From Lepisosteus oculatus (lineage: Eukaryota > Chordata > Actinopteri > Semionotiformes > Lepisosteidae), in NCBI RefSeq assembly GCF_040954835.1, contig NC_090703.1:16567444-16631443 (forward strand): a stretch of 64,000 nucleotides of DNA, read 5' to 3'. The position numbers were made by a program, and so were the translations under genes. Positions 39,698 to 50,891 of this stretch are shown here, one piece after another (the stretch's first letter is position 1; each line of letters begins with the position of its first letter). Under the pieces are notes generated by a model that saw only the letters and a list, made by a program, of their open reading frames with translations, had not been told where the DNA came from and searched no databases.

Positions 39698-42600
39698 ATC
39701 CAGTATGGGTTTAAAATTGTTTGTAGATATTCTTGATTTTCTGGCGAGTGCCGCATTCGATTCTTGAGAGATTCTTACGCCTTGGTAGAGGCAGCAATTA
39801 CTCCAGAGTTACAAATCAGCATGTAAAACCTATACCGAAAAAGAAAAAAAAAACTTACAATCTGCTATTTAGATCACTTGTTTCTTAGGATCTTGATTTG
39901 AGAAAAAAAATACCGAGTTGATAAAAAATATCCGTTACTAATGGATACTTAATATTTGTATTATTTTGCTGTGTTTATTGGTTTACCAATACCCTCAGAA
40001 ATGCAACACTTGCTTTCCAGTGCTGCTGAAATTCTTGCTTGCTCCTCGCAGCATCAAAAGACCACATTAGTTTAAGCAAAAACAGTGCAGGATATCAGTA
40101 CATCCATTCCCCCTGTCTGCAAACTGTTTTACTGTGATGATAGAGTCAACGGCGGTCTCCTTCTGCATGGGAACGCAATCTGAAACCCCAACTGACATTA
40201 CTGGGATGGAGAAACTAGCGTCGCCCCTTACCCTGACTGACACGGGCTTTATCCACTCACACGTATTAAATAGTGGGAGTTTTCAGTTGGCAATTTCCGA
40301 GTTGTAATGTCAAACCCAGTAACCAAAAACCTTGTACGGGGGAGTCTTCGTGATAAGAGGTTTAAGAGAGCGGTTGCAGAGACTTGTCCTCTTTCTGTTA
40401 TTTTTAGCACCAGAGCAAGACGGCAGTGTCAGGATGCTAATTAGATTGCATACCAAAAAGTTAATACATTCCTAGTGGTTATCACACCGTATCCAGTTTA
40501 TCAGTAATGAACCACAACATACATTACAAGAAAGTATCAATACAACTTGTGGGAGGCGGTACTAAATCATTAAAGTTGCAGATTAATGCGAATGAATCAT
40601 TTGTTGCGGAACGCTTGGTATGTGCAGTGCGCTTTCTTCCTTCCCCCCACAGTGCAGAAACGTAATTGCTCGGCTCAGATTATATCGACCAACAAGGAAC
40701 GTTTTTTGAATGTACAGGTAACTGAAGTCTTAGAAGTAGACAGCTTGAGTTTATTTGCTAGATTTATCTATATACTGTACCTAGTCTACTTTAAATTCTT
40801 AATTCATTAATTCATCTATCTCTCATTTTAACTGTCTTGTGATTCATACAGTACATGGAAAACTTGCATTCATAATTTCAAGCTTTCAATTACCATTATT
40901 TACTATGCAAAGTTAAAATCAACTATACTACCTGAAACAAAGTTGTATTATCAGTGTTTTCATTCAATAGTATATATTTTCTGCTGCTTTGCAGTAGTTC
41001 TCCATGCTCTTTGTGTCATGGACTATTAGTGTAAGTACAGTAAGAGCACAGTAACAGGTCACCTATAAGAATGGTAACACCATAACCACCTCTGTCTTAC
41101 AAAAATATCCTGTAGAATTGTATTTCAACGATTATGTAAAATTAGCATAATTTGTATTTGTAAGATTCTATCATAAGTACATTGATGTATAACAAATGCA
41201 TTTGAGACATACTGTCAGTATTTTTCCTCAGTCTTATTGCATGACATTCAGACTTTAGTGTGAACTCAACTTCAATCAATATAATTGACGTGATTTTATT
41301 ATTATACATTATTATTTCATTATTATTATTCTGAACAAGCCCAAGATAGATTTTAAGCTAAAAACATTAACAACAATAATTTATCCTATTCTATAGTGTT
41401 AGCTGTAAAGTAAATAAAAGCATACTGTATACAGTAACAAATGTAGCTGCAAAGCTTTTAGTGTGATTAAGAAAACATGTGGGTTGAGGAATGCGTGGTT
41501 AGCTGAGAAATGTACACTCACTACAGATCCCACTATTTATCTTAGTCACAACTGAGCAGTAGGAGCAGCATGAACATGATGTGGTGTGTATTCCACGAGA
41601 TTCTGACATTTATGCAGGCCAGTCCCATCTCATTCTTCAAGCAGGATCATCTTCAGTGGTGGTTGTGATGTTAATGGTGCTGGGAATTACGACAGTCTCG
41701 CTGGCTTTCAATAAGATTGAGATTTTGAGATTATTCTAGTTTGGGATGACAATGGAGCAAGTCAACCATTCACTGCCCGTTGCTGATAGAGCCTATTCAT
41801 TTGACAGGTTGTTTTTAACATGTTTGCCAGGGAGCTACTAAAAGTATTTAGCTTTATTCATGGAGACCCAGCTCTTACAACATTGCAGAGAGAGTGCCTG
41901 GTTTGGAATCTTGATTATGTGATTTTGATCCCCTCTAACTCTCTTTAAATTAAAATAAACATTAAAAAGTTAATTACTAATCTCTTTTGTTTTAAGTGGA
42001 ATGGTTATGTGACTGGGAAGGAATATACAGGAAACCACAGAGTATTGGGAAGCAATACTGAAACACAGACACACACCAAATGCTTGATAATCTTTAAACG
42101 TAGGGCATGGATTTGACTGTAGTTAAATGTAAGATATATGCAAACATTTCAGCGCAGTGTCCCTTGCTCATTTAAAACTGCTATTATGGATGCCTGACTG
42201 ACAAAGCACAGCATTGGAGAAAGTGAGTTAGGCCAGTTGAAGTAGCCTGGAAGAGGATGTGGTGGAAGCCTATGGAAATTCAGGAGAAGTGTTAAGAGGC
42301 AAGGTAGAGACAAGCCAGTGACCACATCATAACAGCTCTTGTGGACTGATGAAGATGAAGTTCGTACTCATGTCCACAAGGCGTCAGTACATCATGGACA
42401 ATAAATCTTGGTTTTGGCATCGGTAAATACGTGATTTTAATAACCACAAAAACATAGATCATGGGAAAATGTTCTAAAGGCTCCATTTGCACATCCAATA
42501 ATTCAAGCCATACATCAAGTAACAAAAAAGGGAGTGTCAAGTGACCTTTACAGTTTTCTGTTCTATTGAAACATTTCTGAGTGTTGAAGAATTTTGTTAG

Positions 42601-42977
42601 TGCTTTATGTGATCACAACAAACATTAAAGAAAGTAAGGCAAACTTGACAATGGCCAGGCATGCCACTACAGTACATACAGTACAAAACGGTGGAAATTT
42701 ATAGAGTGTTGAAGGTAAGGAATCTGTCCTGGGTTTAGATATTAAAGGTAACTGTTCGTATTGCTTTAAGAAACTCTGACATCAATGTGCTTAACAGCAG
42801 CGTGTAGACAGTGGTAGGTGTTTCCAACACTGTCTTCTGTGGCCACTAGGAATGTTGAAGAACAGGTTTAAGGTGAACTTCCTATTTTTCCTGTTCCAGA
42901 GAGTGCATGAAAGACAGCACCCATTCTCTGTATTGCTGTGCTGTGCGTTCCCGTTTTTTAGTTTTTCACATTTACTC
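39698..42977. other. Intergenic region between the divergent CRIM1-like and first TRIM genes
   Basis: The first kilobase (about 39698-40420) must hold the 5' UTR and promoter of the CRIM1-like gene; it has more CpG and less AT than the rest. A TATTTAATA-like element on the minus strand lies at about 40265-40275 but its role is unproven. A reading frame open upstream of the TRIM start runs from 42852, and a CCTGTTCCAG acceptor at 42899 suggests a 5' UTR exon junction. Bases 40.8-42.8 kb show nothing recognised. Confidence 0.5.
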
Positions 42978-43373
42978 ATGGCGGTTGCAGGAGCTTATGT
43001 AAGCAGTTTAGTAGCAGAGCTGCAGTGTCCTATCTGCAAGGACATCTTCACTGAGCCCGTCACCCTGGATTGTGGGCATATTTTCTGCCGGGAGTGCATT
43101 ACCCAGCATTGGGAAAACAAGGACAGTAGGGTCTGTGCAAACTGCGGGGAATCTCCTAGCTCAGGTGTACTGAGGTCCAACCATACATTGACATGTGTGG
43201 CTGCTCTGCTTCGGAAAGAGAGAGCTAGCACCACTGTTTGCCTTAAACACCACCAGGAGCTACAGTTTTTTTGTAAAGAGGAGGAAGATGCGATCTGTTT
43301 TATTTGCCAGTTCTCCAAGCAGCATGCAAGCCACCATGTTATCCCTATACAAAACGTGCTGGAGGAGTTCATG
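42978..43373 (+). CDS. First TRIM gene, exon 1: RING and B-box 2
   Basis: RING ligands follow C-x2-C-x11-C-x-H-x2-C-x2-C-x12-C-x2-C with PVTLDCGHIFCREC at the core. B-box 2 follows C-x2-H-x7-C-x7-C-x2-C-x5-H-x2-H starting CLKHHQELQFFC. All zinc ligands are present. The exon ends in phase 0 at a GTAAGA donor. Confidence 0.92.
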
Positions 43374-45545
43374 GTAAGACAGTTTACAGCCAAAGATGCA
43401 GCAGTGTCTGTTCTGGTCTACATGTTTGTACTAAATATCACAGGCTGGCTCCAGTCCTGTGGAAAATGGTTTCTGATGTGGCAAATTCTTTTCATTTTGT
43501 TTATGGTTTGTTGGCGTTACAATTATAAGAACAGCAAATATAAAATCTTCTCACAAATGAGCAGTTCTTTTTATTTTTTGTTTTATTATGAATGACTCAG
43601 AAGGTCTGTATACTGTTTCATACAACAAATAAAACTGCAAAAACAACACATTGTTCTTGTGAGTTTTCAGCCATGAATATTAATTTCTTCACAAGTGATG
43701 ATGTGCAGAAAGGAGACCTCTTGTGTCCTACAAGATTACAGTAATTGCTTATCACTCATCCTTCATAAAAATGTCTCTTTATGAAATTGCAAACCGTTTA
43801 TCTATTGAGAAAAACAATAACCTACTGTACTATTTCCCTGTTGTACATTTTGTCTACATAATTTGGCAAGGGGTACAGCACTTTAAAAGAAAGGAAATAC
43901 AATATGAGCACAAAACGTATGTTATTCATAACACTTTTATGTTATTTTCCCACCAGAATGAAATGACAGAGAGAAGACATGTAAGTGAAAAGGCTAAAGC
44001 CAAGTATGAATGCTCACTGAAGCGAATAGAGGTAAAAGACTCTTTTAAGACTAAAAAGAGACTACAAATTCATACAGAGTGCTTGAAGTAACTAATACAC
44101 AGTTTTCAGATCCATGTATCTAGTTTTAAAATTGAATATTCATTATTAATTTATTGAAAGTTTTTTTTATTTGAAGTGCAGTGTACTAATAAATTTAATT
44201 GAGTTTTCCTCTAATCCCCTCTAAACATAATTCAAGATTTCCTAACCTGTTAAAGAGATTTTTCTTTTCCTAGAGTAGAAAATCCTATTTTCTTCTCTCT
44301 CTTTATCGGTATTGTTTGAAGTCTTACTGTAAGTAATCAGTGCTCTCACTGAATTCATTACATTTTAGAATTCATTGAGATAAGGGAAAAAAGTACGTTG
44401 TTAGTGCTACACAGGGCTCAGAAGCCTAGTGTGGAAACATTATGCACTAAATGCTACAATATGTAACAGTCATTTCCTTGCTTTCATCCTTTAAGGAATT
44501 TTATCAAAGGAACACTGGCTGTAATGGTTAAAAATAGTTCAGGTGGGTAGCTGTGTCAGCATGCGTAGGCTGCAAAGGAACAAGTAATAGGTTTATTCCA
44601 TGCTAAAAAGAGAAGAAAGAAAACACAACCTTTCAGCTGTGGAGCCTTCTTCAGGTGTGAGCAGGGTCACTTACTAAACCAGCTTTCCATCTCTTCACAG
44701 CGATCTGTTCCAAGACCAGGCTTTCTAACCACCTCTTATTCCTTCACAGATCCTTCGTTGACATAATATCATTCCTAAAGGATTTCCCTGGAAATGTAAT
44801 ACTTTTTCTTGTGACTCTAATACCACCCAGAGTAACACTCAGAAACGTCTACTACAATTTTCTAGGAAACTAATGCTTTCTACCATGTTCTCCCTCAAAA
44901 AACAGATTATCCTGCTCACACCTGAAGAAGGCTCCATAACCGAAACATTGTGTTTTCTTTCTTCTCTTTTCAGCATGGCTATAATTGGATTAGTATAAAG
45001 TAATCCATGCAGAAGCAACAATGTAGTTTGATAAAGGAGCAGACGATCTTGCTTACAAGTTTGAACTGATGACATTGACGATTGTTGGTCTTGCTGCAGG
45101 AGCAGGCCGATGTGACTGGGGTTCAACTGCAGCGAATGGTGGAAGTGGCTAGGCAGTTTTTGCGTGAGGAAGAGCAACGTGTGCTAGACTGTGTGAGGAA
45201 GGAGGAGGAGGCGCAGCAGCAGGAGATAGAGAAGGAGATAGACTCAGTGAAAGAGGGCCTCGGCATCCTCACGAGCAGCTTGACTGAAGTGGAGGAAGAT
45301 TTGGAGGAGAAGGGATATGGCCTCATGCTCAGGGTAAGACTAGCCTGAAGACTCATCTGCTCTGTATTGAGTCATTCAATCTAGTAAGAAACACTATTCA
45401 CAATTGCTGAATTGAAATAATCGGTCATTCTGGAAAGCAGAACCATCCAAACATCCACAGGTGTTTTCCTTTTTTACTTTGAACTGTCTGTCGATGTGAT
45501 GAATTGGTGTTGAGTTCGTCAAACATTCTTCTTCTTCTTCTTCTT

Positions 45546-45606
<61 letters not shown>

Positions 45607-47704
45607 GCTTACATTTATATAGCCCTTTTTCTGGACTCTCCACTCAAAGTGCTTTAAAGGTAATGGGGATCCCCTCCACCACCACCAATGTGCAGCATCC
45701 ACCTGGATGATGCGATGGCACCCATAGTGCGCCAGAACGCTCACCACACATCAGTTTTCAGTGGGAAGGAGAACAGAGTGATGAAATCAGTTCAGAGATG
45801 GGGATTATTAGGAGGCCATGGTTGGTAAAGGCCAGGAGGAATTTGGCCAGGATGCCAGGGTAAACACTCTTTTCGAGAAACACCCAATGATTTTTAATGA
45901 CCATGTGGTCAGGACCACGGTTTTCCGTCTCAATTGTAGGATGGTGTCTTTTTACAGTATAGTGTCCCTGTCACTATACTGGGGCATTAGGACAAACAAG
46001 ACTGCAGGGTGAGTACCCCCTGCTAGCCCTACTAACACCTTTTCCAGCAGCAACCTTTTTTTTTCCCAGGAGGTCTCCTATCCAGGTACTGACCAGGTTT
46101 GCATCTGCTTAGTAGGTTGCCAGTTGTGAGTTGCAGGGTGATATCACTTCTGGTATGTTCTTCTATTTGAATGTGTTAAAAATATTAAATGTTCATATTC
46201 AAATGCTACATAAAACAATTAAAAATAAGAGAGAAGTTGTTTGTCTTTAAACTATGAAAAATCATTTGCTAAGATATGAATAAACCTAGAGTGAAATGAT
46301 CCATACAGCTAATTGTATTTATTTCTTCTCTGTAGAGATTGCAAGAAGCCTGGAAAAGGTAAGATTTTATTTGACACCTATGTTAAAGATTTATAGAATT
46401 GTGAGCACTACATTTTGGAGTGTTTCACAAAAATCTGCCAATACCGATATGTTTTCTAACAAGAATGCGATATACAGTCAAATCATAATTTATGCTGGGA
46501 TTAGGGATTTTGAGTAACCGCCTAAATCTTCGACTGCTTAAATTGAGAGTAAATACAGTAAGTTGCAAGTTGACTGTATTAGATACTAAGTAATAAGTCA
46601 CAGATGTTGTGGAAGTTTAATTTGTTGCTCATTGTTATTTAAAATCATGGAATGCCTGCATTGTAGAACAAAGAGATTAATAAGAAGATGGTTGTTTAAT
46701 TCCGAATTTACAATTAATATTCAAGAAGGATGCATTGGACTTACCTCCTATATTTTCTGCTTCTGCACCAAGCTTTATGCGAGTTGGATTTGAATACCCT
46801 CTTTATGTTACAGGGTGGATGCCACAAGAAAAAGAACTAACAAAGCTAACCATGAAGTAGAAGTTGAAAAACACCTTAATTCACTTTCCACAGATGTCTG
46901 GGATAAGATGCTGGCTGCCATTGACACTGGTGAGCTTGACTGACCAATTAATTTATTTTGTAAAAAAATAATTGAAAGTTGCAAATAATTGCTGACACAA
47001 AGGATATCCTTTAATGTATACAATTTATAAAGCTACATGATTACAGAGTACAATTTCTATTTTTCTTATCAAATTGTATTTACAGTACCTTGTAATTTAT
47101 TGTTTGGGAGATATGATTCTAAAAACATTAATATTCTGTTTTCCATATTTCTGCAGACATGGTGGTCTTGGACCCTAACACAGCTCATAAGTCTCTTGGT
47201 CTTTCAGAGGATTTGAGGAGCCTGTTTTACCATGAGGTTAAATGGGACCAAGATGATTCCCCTAAGCGCTATGACGGATGCTGCTGCGTACTTGGGGCCA
47301 AGGGTTTCACATCAGGGACCCATAGCTGGGAGGTGGAGGTGGGATGCAGGTCGGACTGGGATTTAGGTATAGCCCAAGAGTCAGCCAACAGGAAAGGGAA
47401 GATAGTTCTTAGCCCAGAAAATGGCTACTGGGCTATATGGTTGAGAAATGGCAAGCAATATCAGGCTCTTGACACTCCCCCTGTTAACTTGGTTTTGACA
47501 TCAAAACCAAAGAGAATCAAAATAGTGCTGGACTATGAAGTTGGGAAGCTGTCTTTCATTAACACTGAAGACTCTTCCTTCATCTATACTTTTGAGACTG
47601 TTTTCACTGAAAGGCTTTACCCTTATTTCACACCAACTGGAAATATAGGGATTGGGAATACAGAGCCAATGGTTATTCACACAACACAGGAAACCGAAGA
47701 TTAG
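42978..47704 (+). CDS. TRIM-family RING E3 ubiquitin ligase (RING, B-box 2, coiled coil, PRY-SPRY)
   Basis: Exons 42978-43373, 43957-44031, 45100-45333, 46336-46358, 46814-46929 and 47157-47704 join to a 463-residue protein with GT-AG borders throughout. RING is at 17-56, B-box 2 at 88-119, coiled coil at about 133-235, PRY-SPRY at about 282-463. This is the class IV TRIM layout (TRIM39 and zinc-binding protein A33-like group). Such proteins dimerise by the coiled coil, recognise targets by SPRY and transfer ubiquitin by RING; many act in innate immunity. Exon 2 is 75 bases instead of the 96 common in mammalian TRIMs. The ATG at 42978 is preferred because it places RING at the usual distance from the N-terminus; an in-frame ATG at 42852 would add 42 mostly hydrophobic residues. 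Introns 2 and 3 carry a Penelope-like remnant and a 5S SINE. The exact orthologue is not identifiable. Confidence 0.88.
44598..44978. mobile_element. Penelope-like remnant: 68-bp inverted arms with hammerhead-like cores
   Basis: Arms 44598-44665 and 44911-44978 are inverted copies differing at 6 of 68 positions by my hand alignment. Each arm, read outward from the spacer side, has CTGAAGA, a short GGCTCC-containing stem region and GAAA, i.e. the CUGANGA...GAAA core of hammerhead ribozymes (44922-44928 and 44942-44945 on plus; 44654-44648 and 44634-44631 on minus). Such cores are known from the terminal repeats of Penelope-like retroelements. The 245-base spacer codes nothing recognisable. It sits in intron 2 of the first TRIM gene. 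Confidence 0.5.
45100..45333 (+). CDS. First TRIM gene, exon 3: coiled coil
   Basis: A 234-base phase-0 exon (TGCTGCAG acceptor, GTAAGA donor) coding 78 residues, rich in Glu, Gln, Leu and Val in heptad spacing (for example LQRMVEVARQFLREEEQRVL). This matches the TRIM coiled-coil exon of about 231 bases. Confidence 0.88.
45530..46146 (-). mobile_element. 5S rRNA-derived SINE, minus-oriented, with AAT tail
   Basis: Reading the minus strand from 46146, the head has AAGCAGATGCAAACCTGG and TACCTGGATAGGAGACCTCC (5S boxes). The body matches the copy at 10.97 kb (CATCCTGGCCAAATTCC region), and the tail is AAAGCACTTTGAGTGGAGAG...ATATAAATG followed by the ATT array. It is inserted in intron 3 of the first TRIM gene. 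Confidence 0.85.
45544..45606. repeat. (AAT)n microsatellite
   Basis: About 20 perfect TAA units form the 3' tail of the minus-oriented 5S SINE, preceded at 45527-45545 by a short CTT run. Likely length-polymorphic. Chance open frames coding poly-Asn, poly-Leu or poly-Tyr across it are not genes. Confidence 0.95.
47157..47704 (+). CDS. First TRIM gene, exon 6: PRY-SPRY (B30.2)
   Basis: The exon completes a split Asp codon, then reads LDPNTAH (PRY start), SWEVEVG, DWDLGIAQESANRKG, NGYWAIWLRNG, IVLDYEVGKLSF and ERLYPYF, the standard B30.2 landmarks, ending at TAG. Target binding is expected here; the ligand cannot be predicted. Confidence 0.92.
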
Positions 47705-50486
47705 TTAGCTGTTGCTGTTTGCATTCATTAGGGAACACCACACTTTTATCTGAGGTGCTAGCAAGATTGTTTAATTACAAAGTTATTATTTTTAAGTAAC
47801 CACATGAATGATGGCAATTGTAAACATGTTTTGTCTGATGTATTATAAAGGTAGCAAAGTTTCCTTCTCCCAAAATCTTGGAACTTGTTTTATGAAAAAA
47901 GAATTATCATTCTTATCTCTGAACAGTTAAATGTTAAGTGTAAAATAATTTATAATATACATAAGAATATAAGGTTACAAATGAGTCATTCAGCTTTACT
48001 CTCTCTTTTGGTTTTTCAGTAGCACAGTTCTCTCCTAAGGTGGAGAGCAATTTTGTTTTTGTCAAAATTACTTAATTCAGATTTGATGATGAAAAGTTTA
48101 ATATAAAGCAAAAATACAGATTGCCACTTTTAATTTCTGATCCAAGGATCTCGTTTAACCATTTCTTGAAAGATGGAAGACTCTCAGCTTTAACATCACA
48201 GTGGGGCAGCTTGGTCTAGACTCCCACTAGACTTTATGTAAAGAAATGTCTCCTATTGTTGGTATTTCCTTTAGTTTCCATTTTGCAGAATGTTCTGAAG
48301 TTGATGGATTGAAGACATTCATTGTATTGACTTTGTCAATGCCTTTGTTAATTTGTGATGTATTTGAATGCTGTCCTCTCCTGTCCCTTTTTATTAGCTT
48401 TATTGCTAGAATGTTGCTTGAATGCATCAAGTGAAAAAATCTGGAAGATCATCATTAATTATGGAGCAGGTGGAAGCTCCTTATTGTTAAACAATTAATT
48501 TTCATGGATCTCAAAAGTGTTTATTTAAAATTCTGAAGGTCATTTTCATTATTTAAATTAAAATATATACATTTCCATTGGTGACATTTCTATTTTCCTC
48601 CTGGATGCAGCTATTATTGACACTGCAGTGCACAGTGGCATGTGGTTCTTACCAGTAGAAAATCAACTGCTACAGAAAACTGAAAAATATTCAGTAATTT
48701 GTTCAAATTCAACTTACAACTAAATGAACCAACAGACACAAAGTGATAGTGTACTTTATGTAATAATTTAGTGAAGATTAGTGATTGGTATGACAGCCAT
48801 GGTCATAAGGCTAGAAGTGTCGCAATGTCCCTCACTTACAAGGAATGAACCAGGGAGTCTGCTGCAAGGGTGAAGATGGGGTGGAATGAGAGGTGCTAGA
48901 AAAGATGCATGAAGAGTTATGGACAGCAGGTGAGTATTTACAGTATACAGTACGTGAGAAAGCAGGAATTTGAGATTACAATTGACCTCCTCCTGAACTT
49001 CTCTTTAATTGCACAAGAAGCTCGGTGAATTCCTGCAGAATGAAAGGAGCTGATGAAAATAAAGGAATAGTGTACTAAGTACTTACTGTAGGTGTCAAGG
49101 AATAACTGTCCTGGCTGAGGAAAGGACAGCCTTGGCCATATGGCCAGTGTTGTCACACCCCCCAAAAAGAATGAAAGGAACCCCAAAACACAGATACAAA
49201 TTTCTTCAGTGATGGAGCTACCGGAGTGAGAACTCTGCTTGATCAAGTTGGTTTGGATATGTCGTTTCTCCAAAACTGAATGGAGAGTGTGAATACAGTG
49301 TGAGAAGCGCATTTGATGCAGGTATGAGCATTGTATGATCAACTCATTTAAGATATGTGATGTTTTATAAGAACACTGATGCAGAAAGGAGTGAAATGAG
49401 AAGCACAAGTGATAGAAAACAAGATCACTAGAGATAGGATTTCTGTGGTGGGCAGAGGAAGAAGCTGCAGTGACCTGGAAAGAGTATCTTACTTACACCA
49501 GGCTGAGAACTGACAACATCAGGAGAACTGGAAAAAGAGCAGACATCATGGCAAAGAGCTGCTTGTTCGAAAGATGAGAAAGTGACTTTGTTCCCTGGTT
49601 GTAGGAGGCGAAGAGTATGAGAGACATCTATATCTGATCAGACCAAAATGCAGAGTGCTAGAAAAGATGTGCATAGAGCTATGGACAGTGTGCTTTTTTC
49701 CTTTTCTCATACTATGTAGGTTTCTGAACTGAGTAAATTGCTAGTAATAATATGCAAGGATGTGTTTAAAGCAGCATTTTGTGCTGTACACTATACTGTA
49801 TAACACAATAACCAATATCTACCAGTGGCTAAAACCATATATTTTATAAGGTATCCATTGTCCACCAACACAAACAGACAGCATTACCCACACAGGTTTA
49901 AAAATATTTTTCTGCTTTAAAGGCCTGATTTTTGGGAAGATTATTCTAAAAAGAGCATTGTGGTTTTAACTGAATGTTATTTGCTGTCAAAATAACAGAG
50001 CTGACTTTCTTTGGTTTTTGATTCTGACGATTACACAAACAGATCAGGGTGATTGTGCTAATGATTTTCAATTTCTTCTAACACTATTTAACAGTGTTGC
50101 CTTCTGTTAACCAATGCATAAGAGGATTCCTGAAAATTTAGCTCAACTATTATTTATTCTGTTTACTTCAATGCAATTACTTTTTAAGGTTTTGTTGTCC
50201 TTAATAAGACATTGTTCAGCCATGAATGCATTCTCCTTGGATTATTTATAATTATCTCCTAGGAGTTTAAAATTATTATACAAGTAAAACTGCTACTAAA
50301 TACTGTGTATGAGGGCAACTTAAGTTGCTTTTTATGCCCATATGAGTCATTCCAGTATTTCAGGTTTTAAAACAGGTGCAACAGATATGCTAATTAACCC
50401 AGAAAGCAGGGTGTGGTGGAAGGAGGGATCTGTTAGCTACTGAATCAGAAAGTACATTCGTGAAGGGTGCTCAGGTGTACTCAGCA
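47705..50486. other. Intergenic region between the two plus-strand TRIM genes
   Basis: Contains the 3' UTR of the first TRIM gene and the promoter of the second. A 36-base motif (GTGCTAGAAAAGATG...ATGGACAG) occurs at 48891-48926 and again at 49652-49688 in the same direction; the sequence between them is purine-rich and may be a decayed element. No gene was seen. Confidence 0.5.
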
Positions 50487-50891
50487 ATGGAAAGTTTTGA
50501 ATCTCAACTTGTTTTGGAATTATCCTGCAAAGGTTGTCGGAAACTATTCCATGACCCAGTGACACTGATGTGTGGACATAGCTTCTGCAGGCTTTGCCTC
50601 AGTCAAATGACACAAACCCCAGAGGGAGTCCTGTGTCCGGACTGTCATCACTGTTCCATCTCTGATAGCTGGAGAAATGACAGCCTGTTGCAGAGGATTG
50701 TGGGAATATATGTCCAAGAGAAACTAGTGGCAGAAAAATTGTTTGAGCTTCCTGAGTGTACTTGCCATGAAGGAAAACTGAAACTCTTCTGCCACGATTG
50801 TTTCCAGTTACTTTGCGTTAAGTGTGTGTCAGGTGAAGAGCATGCAGGGCACAAGATTATCCCAGCAGAGGAAGCACTGGAAGCGTTTAAG
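50487..50891 (+). CDS. Second TRIM gene, exon 1: RING and B-box 2
   Basis: RING: C-x2-C-x11-C-x-H-x2-C-x2-C with PVTLMCGHSFCRLC, then CPDC. B-box 2: CTCHEGKLKLFC, C-x2-C and H-x2-H all present. The exon closes in phase 0 at GTACTG, a non-consensus but acceptable donor. Confidence 0.92.

Noticed and set aside
42292-42540. An 82-codon minus-strand open frame and a TGTGGACTGATGAAGATGAA string resembling a Tc1 catalytic block
   Set aside because: Neither strand gives a continuous transposase-like translation around it.
45504-45747. Open frames coding poly-Asn, poly-Leu and poly-Tyr
   Set aside because: They are translations of the AAT microsatellite in the tail of a SINE.
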